Below are positions 22,984 to 30,267 of a stretch of DNA of 39,087 nt, in pieces. Each line of letters starts with the position of its first letter. The first letter of the stretch is position 1. The notes beneath the pieces were generated by a model. It was not told the DNA's origin. It ran no database searches and saw only the letters and a list, made by a program, of their open reading frames with translations. The stretch is from Candidatus Obscuribacterales bacterium (GTDB lineage: Bacteria; Cyanobacteriota; Vampirovibrionia; Obscuribacterales; Obscuribacteraceae). The DNA lies in the NCBI GenBank assembly GCA_949127735.1, contig CASBPX010000140.1, positions 1 to 39,087 on the forward strand, in the 5' to 3' direction. Position numbers and translations under genes: made by a program.

Positions 22984-24597
22984 ATGACCGTAGCAAAAAC
23001 AATCGCAATTGTCGGAGCAGGCCACAACGGTCTGACCGCTGCTGCATATCTAGCGCAAGCCGGCTATAAAGTCGATGTTTTTGAAAAACGAGATAGCCTT
23101 GGTGGCCTCTGTGTCACCGAAAAACCATTTGCCGCCTATGGCAGCGAAGTTAAAATCTCAACAGTAGCCTCCTACTTCGGTATGCTGCGCAAAGAAATTG
23201 TGCAGGAGCTAAATTTAGAAGAGCACGGTCTCAAGCCTTATTTAACAGACCCTATCGAAATTGTTTTACTCGAAGGTGGCCAATTTTCATTCACCCCCCG
23301 TGATGGCGGCGAAGCCAGAGCCGAAATCGCCTCTCTGACAGGTGAAGATAAAGAAGGCTGGCAGCGCTTCTGGGGCGATATACAAACAGCCGCTACACTT
23401 ATTTATCCACATTATCTCAAGAGCGATCTAACCCAAAAGCAAGTGCTTTCAATTTTGCTTGAAGCAAAGCTCGATAAAATCGCTGCCCACATTTTTGACG
23501 GCAGTCTGCTTGACCTGCTCAAACATTACGTTAAAAGTGAAGATTTAGTAGCTGTGGCAGCCACTTGCACACCAGGCTTTGTCAATGTAGTGGGCTCGGT
23601 CTTTGGTTGCATTCACCATGGCACTGCCGAAACCAAAGGCGAATTTGGCGCCTGGGGGCAAGTTTATGGTGGCATGGGTGAAATTACTCAAGCTCTGGCA
23701 AAAGTTGCACAAGCTCATGGTGCAGTGCTGCACACCGGCCATGGTGTAAGTCGACTGGTGAGTGAAGCCGGCCGCATTGCCGCCGTTGAATTTGAAAACG
23801 GCACAAAGAAAATTTTTGACATCGTCATTGCCAATTGCGACAGCTACATAGTCTTTGAGAAATTGCTAGACAAGCAATCTGCCACTGAAACCATTCGCCA
23901 TTATTTGAGCGAAAACCGCCCCACGGTCTCAGCCGCCAAATTGCATTTTCTTTTGAAAGCCTTGCCGACTTTTACTACATTGAAAAAAATTGACCATAAT
24001 CACAAAGGCGTGATTGTCATTGCTCCACCCCTGAGTGCTGTCAAGCAAGCGTCTCAAACAGTGCCCGGCGGCGTCATGCCCGAGCGCTTAATGCTGACCA
24101 TGGCTTTTCCCACTCTAGAAGACCCTTCCATGGCGGATAAGCATGCTGCACAAAGCAGCAAACATGTGCTTACTGTAGATGTACATTATGTGCCCGCCCA
24201 CATCGGTGGCAAGGCCTGGAGCAGAGTCGACGATGATCGACTGCTTGAAATGACAATTGTTGCCATTGAAGCGCAGTGTCCTGAAATTCGTCAATTAATA
24301 GAACAAAGTTATGTGGTATCACCAAGGGTGCTGGCTGAAGCCTTCAACCTTGCCTCGCTCTCGTGTTGGCACATGCCGATGACCCCTCAATATTTGTTTG
24401 AGAAGCGCAGCTTGCCTGCTTGCGCACCCTATGAAACTCCTTTTGACAATCTATATCTTTGCGGCGCCGGCACCTACCCTGGTGGCAACGTCACTGCGGC
24501 CAACGGTCACAATGTGGCCAAACATATATTGGCATTGGCCACAAACAGCGCATCGCAGACTCAAAGCCCGGAGGTGCAATGCCAGCTCCAAGCTTAA
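22984..24597 (+). CDS. FAD-dependent oxidoreductase (PYROXD2/phytoene desaturase-like)
   Basis: 537 aa. The N-terminal dinucleotide-binding motif IAIVGAGHNGLTAAAYL (GxGxxG at 11-16), followed by VFEKRDSLGGLCVTE, and the C-terminal FAD motif LYLCGAGTYPGGNVTAANGH are hallmarks of the CrtI/PYROXD2 branch of the amine-oxidase superfamily. The middle carries GQVYGGMGEITQALAKVAQ, also typical. It likely desaturates or oxidises a C-N or C-C bond of the pathway intermediate. No carotenoid genes (CrtB, CrtE) accompany it, so carotenoid desaturation is unlikely. It starts 9 bp after the previous stop and its end overlaps the next gene by 19 bp. Confidence 0.85.
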   Translation: MTVAKTIAIVGAGHNGLTAAAYLAQAGYKVDVFEKRDSLGGLCVTEKPFAAYGSEVKISTVASYFGMLRKEIVQELNLEEHGLKPYLTDPIEIVLLEGGQFSFTPRDGGEARAEIASLTGEDKEGWQRFWGDIQTAATLIYPHYLKSDLTQKQVLSILLEAKLDKIAAHIFDGSLLDLLKHYVKSEDLVAVAATCTPGFVNVVGSVFGCIHHGTAETKGEFGAWGQVYGGMGEITQALAKVAQAHGAVLHTGHGVSRLVSEAGRIAAVEFENGTKKIFDIVIANCDSYIVFEKLLDKQSATETIRHYLSENRPTVSAAKLHFLLKALPTFTTLKKIDHNHKGVIVIAPPLSAVKQASQTVPGGVMPERLMLTMAFPTLEDPSMADKHAAQSSKHVLTVDVHYVPAHIGGKAWSRVDDDRLLEMTIVAIEAQCPEIRQLIEQSYVVSPRVLAEAFNLASLSCWHMPMTPQYLFEKRSLPACAPYETPFDNLYLCGAGTYPGGNVTAANGHNVAKHILALATNSASQTQSPEVQCQLQA

Positions 24598-25967
24598 TTC
24601 CAGAATATATCGAGAGCAAACCAGAAGAAAAAGTGCAAGTCTTTGCCGTCACTCGCGAGCATGCTGATTCCCTCAGTCAAGATATTGCTTCTATGTACGA
24701 AGCCGCCCTTGGTGTCGGTGGTGTCGGCCAGCCGGGAGCAGAGGCGTATCCTGACAGCGACCTGTTTTCTGAGGCTGGTGTGAAAGCCACTCTTTTAGCG
24801 CAAGAGCGCATGATCGCCGTAGCCAAACACAATGACCGCATCGTTGGCGCCATGGTGGCCGACCGGCTCAGCCCTTACCACATCGAGCATAACAGCATGG
24901 CAGTGCGGCTTGATTGTCGCGGCCTGCGCATTGGTTCAGCACTGGTAGATGGCCTCAGGGATATTACCGACGCCACAGCGCTTACCATCAACAGCACCGA
25001 ACTGGTCACCCACAGCCTTGCCAGCCAGGCTGCCCATTTCCAGGCAGGTTATCGCCAGATCGTCGGCTTTGCTTTCTGCCACTATCCTTCAGTATTTTTT
25101 GTCGATCACCCTGAATCGGTTTTATGGGTGACCCGTTTTCAAGGCAAGCTAGTCAGTGCCATTAAACAAATTCGCAGCACTCTGGGCAGAAAATTAGGCA
25201 ACACCGCCAGTGATGTAGTGCAAGCTGTGCTTACAGCTCAAGCACAGGGCTCAATTAAACTTGCTGACGGCAATGGAAGATTGAGCGAAGAGCATTTGCA
25301 ATTAGTGGCGGAAGTTTTGCAGCATCGCACGGCCTATGTACCATATGATTATGCGCCCATTGTGCAATCAATTTTATTTCAATTTGAAGATTTGCTTGAT
25401 AGAAGCGTGAAGAGCAAATTTTTCCAACGTGTTGACAATGAAGAAAATCAAGTAGACCAGAACGCTGATACTGCCGCCGCATCTGCTCAATTGACCATCG
25501 ACTATAAAGACGGTTTCGGCCATACTTATATTGTCTACCAACCTGATTTCAAATTTGACGCCGCAGCATTAAGTGAAGCGATCAAGAGTGTTAAAGCGAA
25601 AGATAAACGCTATATATTAGTGCGGGTACCGGCGAATGTTCCACAAGCGCTGGAAGCAATAGACCACCTGCGGGCTTCTGGTTTTGTTTTTCACAGTTAC
25701 CTGCCCCTTTATGGTTACAAAGACCAAGACGGACTGCATCAGTTCTATGACATTGTTACTCTGCAATGGATAGCACCGCAGATAGTGGCGGCAAACGCAC
25801 TTCCTGGTGCTACCGATAGTGTGATTAAACTGCATGGCTATCCTGAAAATCTTTCCGGCCCACTTGTGAAATTAATCGCAACCGAATTACATAACACCGA
25901 ATTACGCAGCTCCGAATTAGGCAGCTCCCAGTTAGACAGCAAGGAGCAAAACCATGCTGGAAAGTAA
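24579..25967 (+). CDS. GNAT-family N-acetyltransferase with long C-terminal extension
   Basis: 462 aa from ATG 24579, chosen because GGAGG lies just upstream; the frame is open further 5' only inside the previous gene. The N-terminal about 190 residues look like GNAT: MIAVAKHNDRIVGAMVADRL, then acetyl-CoA loop CRGLRIGSALVDGL (about 112-125) and HFQAGYRQIVGF. A helical middle and a second alpha/beta block (RYILVRVPANVPQALEAIDH, SGFVFHSYLPLYG) may be a degenerate second GNAT fold. The tail has four pentapeptide-sized repeats (TELHN, TELRS, SELGS, SQLDS) from a 15-bp tandem repeat. It may acylate an amine of the product, or give self-resistance. Confidence 0.75.
   Translation: MPAPSLIPEYIESKPEEKVQVFAVTREHADSLSQDIASMYEAALGVGGVGQPGAEAYPDSDLFSEAGVKATLLAQERMIAVAKHNDRIVGAMVADRLSPYHIEHNSMAVRLDCRGLRIGSALVDGLRDITDATALTINSTELVTHSLASQAAHFQAGYRQIVGFAFCHYPSVFFVDHPESVLWVTRFQGKLVSAIKQIRSTLGRKLGNTASDVVQAVLTAQAQGSIKLADGNGRLSEEHLQLVAEVLQHRTAYVPYDYAPIVQSILFQFEDLLDRSVKSKFFQRVDNEENQVDQNADTAAASAQLTIDYKDGFGHTYIVYQPDFKFDAAALSEAIKSVKAKDKRYILVRVPANVPQALEAIDHLRASGFVFHSYLPLYGYKDQDGLHQFYDIVTLQWIAPQIVAANALPGATDSVIKLHGYPENLSGPLVKLIATELHNTELRSSELGSSQLDSKEQNHAGK
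25881..25940. repeat. 15-bp tandem repeat (4 units) at the end of the GNAT gene
   Basis: Units at 25881-25895, 25896-25910, 25911-25925 and 25926-25940 follow the pattern NCCGAATTANNNARC and encode four xELxx-type pentapeptides. The array ends directly at the Shine-Dalgarno (AAGGAG, 25941-25946) of the fur-like gene, so unit loss or gain would not shift its reading frame. Confidence 0.8.
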
Positions 25968-26457
25968 ACTCGTGGGCACACGCAAGAATCTCCCCAAAGG
26001 AGCAAAAGCAGTGCTGGCTGCTCTCAAACAAGCACCAGAAATGCTCAGTGCTCGCGATCTTTGCTTCCGTATGAAACTGACTAAATTAGCCAGCGACAGT
26101 GCAGCACCAGGCTTGACCACGGTATACCGCTCCCTTGAACTTTTAACCAGGCTTGGTCTGGTCCAAGCCGTAAGCGTTGGCGACGCCGAAAAACGCTATG
26201 AAGCTATCGAAGAAGGTGAGCACAGCCACCACCTGATTTGCAAGGTTTGCAACAGCAATATCAAAATGAAAGATTGCTTGCTTTCAAGCATTGAAGAAAT
26301 AATTTTACGCGAACACGGATTTTCGGTTTCCGAACACTTGCTCGAACTGTTTGGCACTTGCCGAACATGCACTGTTGCTGCAAGCACTATTGCTGCAAAT
26401 AAAGATACAGCACCGGCCAAGACTATAAAACTTGAGAGAAAAGGAGATTTAAAATGA
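25954..26457 (+). CDS. Fur-family metal-responsive regulator
   Basis: 167 aa. Winged helix with the recognition helix TTVYRSLELLTRLGLV (55-70), hinge RYEAIEEGEHSHHLIC, and two CxxC pairs (Cys96/Cys99 and Cys136/Cys139) that make the structural zinc site. The H-x-H-H cluster (90-93) supplies regulatory-metal ligands. Fur, Zur and PerR cannot be told apart by eye. AAGGAG precedes ATG 25954, which overlaps the GNAT gene by 14 bp; the stop overlaps the next start (ATGA), so it is made as part of the operon. An embedded Fur protein suggests the whole operon responds to iron, zinc, nickel/manganese or peroxide. Confidence 0.9.
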   Translation: MLESKLVGTRKNLPKGAKAVLAALKQAPEMLSARDLCFRMKLTKLASDSAAPGLTTVYRSLELLTRLGLVQAVSVGDAEKRYEAIEEGEHSHHLICKVCNSNIKMKDCLLSSIEEIILREHGFSVSEHLLELFGTCRTCTVAASTIAANKDTAPAKTIKLERKGDLK

Positions 26458-27452
26458 GGATTGCATTTCTTGGAAAAGGCGGAGCCGGTAAAACAACAAC
26501 GTCATCCGGTTTCATACAATATTTAGCCAAGCGCTTTCCCTTTGTTGTGGCCGTAGACGCAGACCTTAACGCCCACTTAAAAGGTGCGCTGAATTTGCAA
26601 GGCGAAACTAAACAGCTGGGTCTCCATTTCGACGAAGTGACTGAATATCTGCAAGGCTCAAGAAAAGACATCGGCGCAAGACCGATGATTGGCACCACGC
26701 CTCCAGCTGTAGGTTCCAATTTCATCACGGCTAAAGCGAACGACGCTTTCATTGAAAAATATGCACTAAAAGACGGCAATATTGCTTTGCTTACAGTAGG
26801 CACTTATCAACAAGAAGATGTGGGGGGCTCTTGCTATCACGAGAAGCTCAAAAGCTTAGCCGGTATTTTCCACCACATGCTCGACACCAGTGAAGACATG
26901 GTTGTGGCCGACACCACTGCCGGTACCGACAATGTCGCTACTTCGCTTTCTTTTGCCTACGACATCAATGTCTTCGTGCTTGAGCCAACCGAAAAATCAA
27001 CTCAGGTGTTTCTCGATTTTGAAGAAATTGCTCCTCAATTTGCCAGCCGCACATTTGTGGTCGGCAACAAAGTAGATGGTGAAGAAGACGCAGACTACAT
27101 CAAAGAAAGAGTTGGTGCAGACAAATATCTCGGTTCCATACCGTTTTCACGCAATCTCAAGCTCTTTGAACAAGGTGAAGACGACGCCATTCTTGATTTC
27201 CAAAAAGAGCAGGAAGCTACCTTCGACAACATTCTTGCCACCTGGACGGCTAAGGCCAACGAACGCGATTGGACTATTTACCTCGAGCGTTTGAGAAAAG
27301 CCTTTGCCTGGGACTGTGAACGCTGGTATAACGACTACTACAAGACAGACCTGGTTAAAGACATGGATGAGACTTTTACTTACGAAAAAGCGCTCAACGA
27401 AAAAGGCCTTAGCAATAAAGAAAAAGCAACTAAAAGCCCTGCACTGGTCTAG
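26454..27452 (+). CDS. CooC/MinD-type P-loop ATPase, copy 2
   Basis: 332 aa paralogue of the ATPase at 17.7 kb. It has the same deviant Walker A (KGGAGKTT, 8-15), AVDADLNAHLKGAL switch I, VVADTTAGTDNVATSL block, NKVD, and C-terminal FTYEKAL. The two differ mainly at the ends and in the loop after switch I. Translationally coupled to the fur-like gene (ATGA overlap, AAGGAG upstream). Two co-transcribed copies suggest a heterodimeric or two-target system, as opposed to the homodimers of classical CooC/NifH. Nothing in the window identifies the metalloprotein served. Confidence 0.82.
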   Translation: MRIAFLGKGGAGKTTTSSGFIQYLAKRFPFVVAVDADLNAHLKGALNLQGETKQLGLHFDEVTEYLQGSRKDIGARPMIGTTPPAVGSNFITAKANDAFIEKYALKDGNIALLTVGTYQQEDVGGSCYHEKLKSLAGIFHHMLDTSEDMVVADTTAGTDNVATSLSFAYDINVFVLEPTEKSTQVFLDFEEIAPQFASRTFVVGNKVDGEEDADYIKERVGADKYLGSIPFSRNLKLFEQGEDDAILDFQKEQEATFDNILATWTAKANERDWTIYLERLRKAFAWDCERWYNDYYKTDLVKDMDETFTYEKALNEKGLSNKEKATKSPALV

Positions 27453-27461
27453 GTCAAACTC

Positions 27462-28250
27462 ATGACGTCACCCTCTATTTCGCGCCGGAAAAGCTCGGAT
27501 TATCTGCAATCGATGAGATTGTGGAGCAATTTCTTTGCAATCTCCGGCGCAGAAATTGCGGCAATGGAGCGGCAAGCAAGCATTGCTGGAAAGAATGTAC
27601 TTGAACTTGGTTGTGGTAACGGCAGGCTTTGTTATCAACTGGCACCACTGGCTAAAAGAGTCACTGGTGTCGACCCAGACGGTCGCCTGGTGCAATTTGC
27701 CGCCGACTACGCAGCGCGTAACACCATCTCTAACCTTACTTTTTTAGAAATGGGAGCTGAGCAATTAGCTTTTGATGACGATTGCTTCGACGTGGTGATC
27801 ATGCCATGGATGTTCCATCTGGTTAAAGAACGCGACCAGGCGCTGGCCGAAGTGAAGCGCGTACTTAAAGCTGGCGGTCACCTGTTTATTTTTGGCCTCT
27901 ATGGCGATTGTGATTACGACCGCATCGCAAGGCGCTTTGTGCCTTCGCGCGAACGCGATCTCGATGCTGCCGAAATTTACGAAGCACCACTGGAACGTGT
28001 ATTCGAACAATATTTGAAAGAAGAAATTCCATACGAAGAAAGTGACTACTCTTTTATTTTTCCTGACTGCGCCGTCACCGCCGAAGCTTTTACTTTTGCA
28101 TTCAGCAACTGGTACGAAACAGAATTAAGTGAAAAAGATAGGGCTCGCCTGCGCCACGTAATTCAACATTTCCGCAAGGGCAACAACATTCAACTACGCA
28201 CTCGCGGTGCGCTTTACAGCGCAGTCAATAATAAATCTGCCAGGAGCTGA
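27462..28250 (+). CDS. Class I SAM-dependent methyltransferase (Methyltransf_11-like)
   Basis: 262 aa. SAM-binding motif I VLELGCGNGRL (47-57), acidic motif II end VTGVDPD, motif post-II GAEQLAF, motif IV FDVVIMPWMFHLV and post-motif LKAGGHLFIFG are all present. The C-terminal about 100 residues form a substrate-binding cap without recognised family. Starts 9 bp after the second ATPase. Probable small-molecule N-, O- or C-methyltransferase acting late in the pathway; the substrate is not predictable. Confidence 0.85.
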   Translation: MTSPSISRRKSSDYLQSMRLWSNFFAISGAEIAAMERQASIAGKNVLELGCGNGRLCYQLAPLAKRVTGVDPDGRLVQFAADYAARNTISNLTFLEMGAEQLAFDDDCFDVVIMPWMFHLVKERDQALAEVKRVLKAGGHLFIFGLYGDCDYDRIARRFVPSRERDLDAAEIYEAPLERVFEQYLKEEIPYEESDYSFIFPDCAVTAEAFTFAFSNWYETELSEKDRARLRHVIQHFRKGNNIQLRTRGALYSAVNNKSARS

Positions 28251-28253
28251 TTG

Positions 28254-28979
28254 ATGTCTATTGAACCTGTTGAATCTGTTGACTTTGAACGCGCACGAGA
28301 AGAAACTCTCAAATATCATAAAGCCTACTACAGTCGTTTCAAACTATTCGAAGACGGCTCATGGTTAGCTCACCCTGACGAACCCTTGATGCAGTTGCTC
28401 AACTACTTAGAAGGGAATATCAAAATTCTTGATTTGGGCTGCGGAGTGGGTCGCAATGCCATTCCTATGGCACAAGCTTTGCAGAAGCAGAATAAACAAG
28501 CAACAATCACTTGCGTAGATGTTTTAGCAGAGTCTATAGATCTCTTGAGAGAGTATGCGGTCACTTACAAAGTTCAAGATATTATTGAGCCAGTACTCGC
28601 CGACAATGATGATTTTGCTATGGCTCAATTGCATTACGATTTAATTGCCGCAATTTCGACGCTAGAGCATTGCCAGGGCAAAGACCGAGTATTGGCGCTA
28701 ATGAAAGAAATTGCCGAAAGCAGCAAAAACGGTGGCTTTGTGCGCATCGAGATGACGACCAATAGAAACGTAGTTGATGTTGTTTCAGGCGAGGCCATTG
28801 CTACTTTTGTAGAAACGCCATTGCTGCTTGAAGAAGTAGAAGAAATGCTGGCGCAAGCTTTTGCCGGTTGGAATGTGATTGCCAAAACTATCGACCCATA
28901 CGAAGAGACTTTAGAAAAAGAGGGTCGCTCGGTACACTGGTGCTCGACGCAAATCAATTTTACAGCGCAAAAACCCTAA
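28254..28979 (+). CDS. Class I SAM-dependent methyltransferase, second of a pair
   Basis: 241 aa from ATG 28254; CAGGAG 7 nt upstream decides this start over the adjacent TTG at 28251. SAM motif I ILDLGCGVGRNA (58-69), CVDVLAESI acidic strand, DLIAAISTLEHC motif and GGFVRIEMTT strand are visible. It is a different subfamily from the preceding methyltransferase, resembling thiopurine/tellurite-type enzymes (TehB-like order). Last gene of the operon, ending 66 bp before the convergent serpin gene. Tellurite or toxic-metalloid methylation is an alternative role. Confidence 0.82.
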   Translation: MSIEPVESVDFERAREETLKYHKAYYSRFKLFEDGSWLAHPDEPLMQLLNYLEGNIKILDLGCGVGRNAIPMAQALQKQNKQATITCVDVLAESIDLLREYAVTYKVQDIIEPVLADNDDFAMAQLHYDLIAAISTLEHCQGKDRVLALMKEIAESSKNGGFVRIEMTTNRNVVDVVSGEAIATFVETPLLLEEVEEMLAQAFAGWNVIAKTIDPYEETLEKEGRSVHWCSTQINFTAQKP

Positions 28980-29024
28980 TTTTCGGTGTTTTTCGGCTCT
29001 GGTTGGAGGGGTCTTTTAGCAACT

Positions 29025-29046
29025 AGCTGTCGGAAGCCAGGCAGCT
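29025..29046. terminator. Stem-loop between the operon end and the convergent serpin gene
   Basis: AGCTGTC (29025-29031) pairs with GGCAGCT (29040-29046), seven pairs with one G-U and an 8-nt loop. It lies between two convergent genes and touches the serpin stop. No T-run follows on either strand, so it is at best a Rho-type or attenuating structure. Confidence 0.3.
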
Positions 29047-30182
29047 CACGGCGCCAGAATGGCACCAGAAAAGAGCACCTGACCTGTGCCACTATCGGCG
29101 ATGGCCATTAAAAATGGTCTATCCAAGGTCATAGATACAGGCTGATTGGAAGACATCCCAAAATTTTCCATAACAGCCGCAGTTGCCGCGGCAGCTTCAG
29201 TACCGCTTTCGTCTACTATTATCTTTGCTGCGTGATTGATGAAACTGACTTTTATATCTGGAGTAATCAAAGACAAATCACAATTATCACCAAAGAGTTC
29301 ATTCATACCAAGCTGTGACATTGCTTGATTGAGCTTGTCACTAAATTCAATTTCCATGCGGGGCATTTGCAAAGCCACTGAAGCTTTCGGTAGGGCATTC
29401 ATGACCACATTGGGATTTTTGATATATTCGATGCAATGGCCAAAACTGCGACCAGGCTTGGGCAATACCAATTGCATGAAGTAGGGCGATTGTTTGTAAG
29501 GCAGCTTTACCATCTGGGCATTGTCATCTTCCCGATAAGCCAAACTGTCTACTTTAGACATCATTTTTACAGATTTTGCGCCGCCGCCAACCATATAAAA
29601 AGGGCTGTCTATGGTATTCTCAACAGCAAATTTTTGTTCCCATTTAGCGCAGAAATAAATGGCGTTGCTGATGACTAGAACGGTATCTTGATTGCAGTTA
29701 TTTTCATCCAAAATATGAGTGATTCTACCCTTGGTGGCATTCTCAGCCCAATAGTTGATTTGCTCAACCGCCTCAGGAGAGGCAAAATCTACTCCATACA
29801 ATGAGGCTGAATAGGCCTCTACGGCATTGTTGACAAAGCCTTCGTGGCAGCGCACCCCTTTACCAAACCAGAGAGCCGAAGCTATTGAAACTTCGTGATC
29901 AGGTTTATCCATCACCAGGTAATTTAAAAGCTGCCTGTTCCACGGATTGATTTCAGTGGGCTTAGGCAAATTGAGGGCAGCGGCCATTTGCGAATAAGTA
30001 TTTCCACCCGCACCGTTATAGAGCATGCAAGCGGTGAGAAAAATACTTGTCGGCGACAAGACTACATTTGATGTCGGCCTGGCCATGGCCAAAGTTTTGA
30101 GGACGTCAATACCAAACTGATTGTTCGAAGCAACGATGTGCTTCCAATAATCTTTGTCGCTGGGAAGTAAAGTCTGCTGCAT
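29046..30182 (-). CDS. Serpin (serine/cysteine protease inhibitor)
   Basis: 378 aa, the normal size of a serpin core. Family landmarks: NVVLSPTSIFLTACMLYNGAGG, ISNAIYFCAKWEQKF (NAxYFKxxW-type motif), MPRMEIEFSDKL, and hinge DESGTEAAAATAAV followed by DRPFLMAIADSGTGQVLFSG. The hinge (G-T-E-A-A-A-A-T) fits inhibitory serpins. Counting from it puts P1 at Phe in MENF-GMSS, suggesting a chymotrypsin- or elastase-like target. No signal peptide is visible, so it is cytosolic unless exported another way. ATG 30182 was chosen; a TTG two codons upstream is possible. It lies directly downstream of the secretion genes on the same strand. Confidence 0.93.
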   Translation of the reverse strand: MQQTLLPSDKDYWKHIVASNNQFGIDVLKTLAMARPTSNVVLSPTSIFLTACMLYNGAGGNTYSQMAAALNLPKPTEINPWNRQLLNYLVMDKPDHEVSIASALWFGKGVRCHEGFVNNAVEAYSASLYGVDFASPEAVEQINYWAENATKGRITHILDENNCNQDTVLVISNAIYFCAKWEQKFAVENTIDSPFYMVGGGAKSVKMMSKVDSLAYREDDNAQMVKLPYKQSPYFMQLVLPKPGRSFGHCIEYIKNPNVVMNALPKASVALQMPRMEIEFSDKLNQAMSQLGMNELFGDNCDLSLITPDIKVSFINHAAKIIVDESGTEAAAATAAVMENFGMSSNQPVSMTLDRPFLMAIADSGTGQVLFSGAILAP

Positions 30183-30267
30183 AACCAAAACGTGACGTGG
30201 TTCCTAAAGTGGTATCCCTAAGTGATTTACCCGCTGGGCGGAATATATGCACACTTAAGTTTCTAAT

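Noticed and set aside
24459..24578. 5' extension of the GNAT gene inside the flavoprotein gene
   Set aside because: The extension is Arg/Cys/Trp-rich shadow sequence and GGAGG marks ATG 24579.
22984..24597. Carotenoid phytoene desaturase assignment
   Set aside because: Motifs fit the broader CrtI/PYROXD2 family, but no other carotenoid gene is present and context is amino-acid chemistry.
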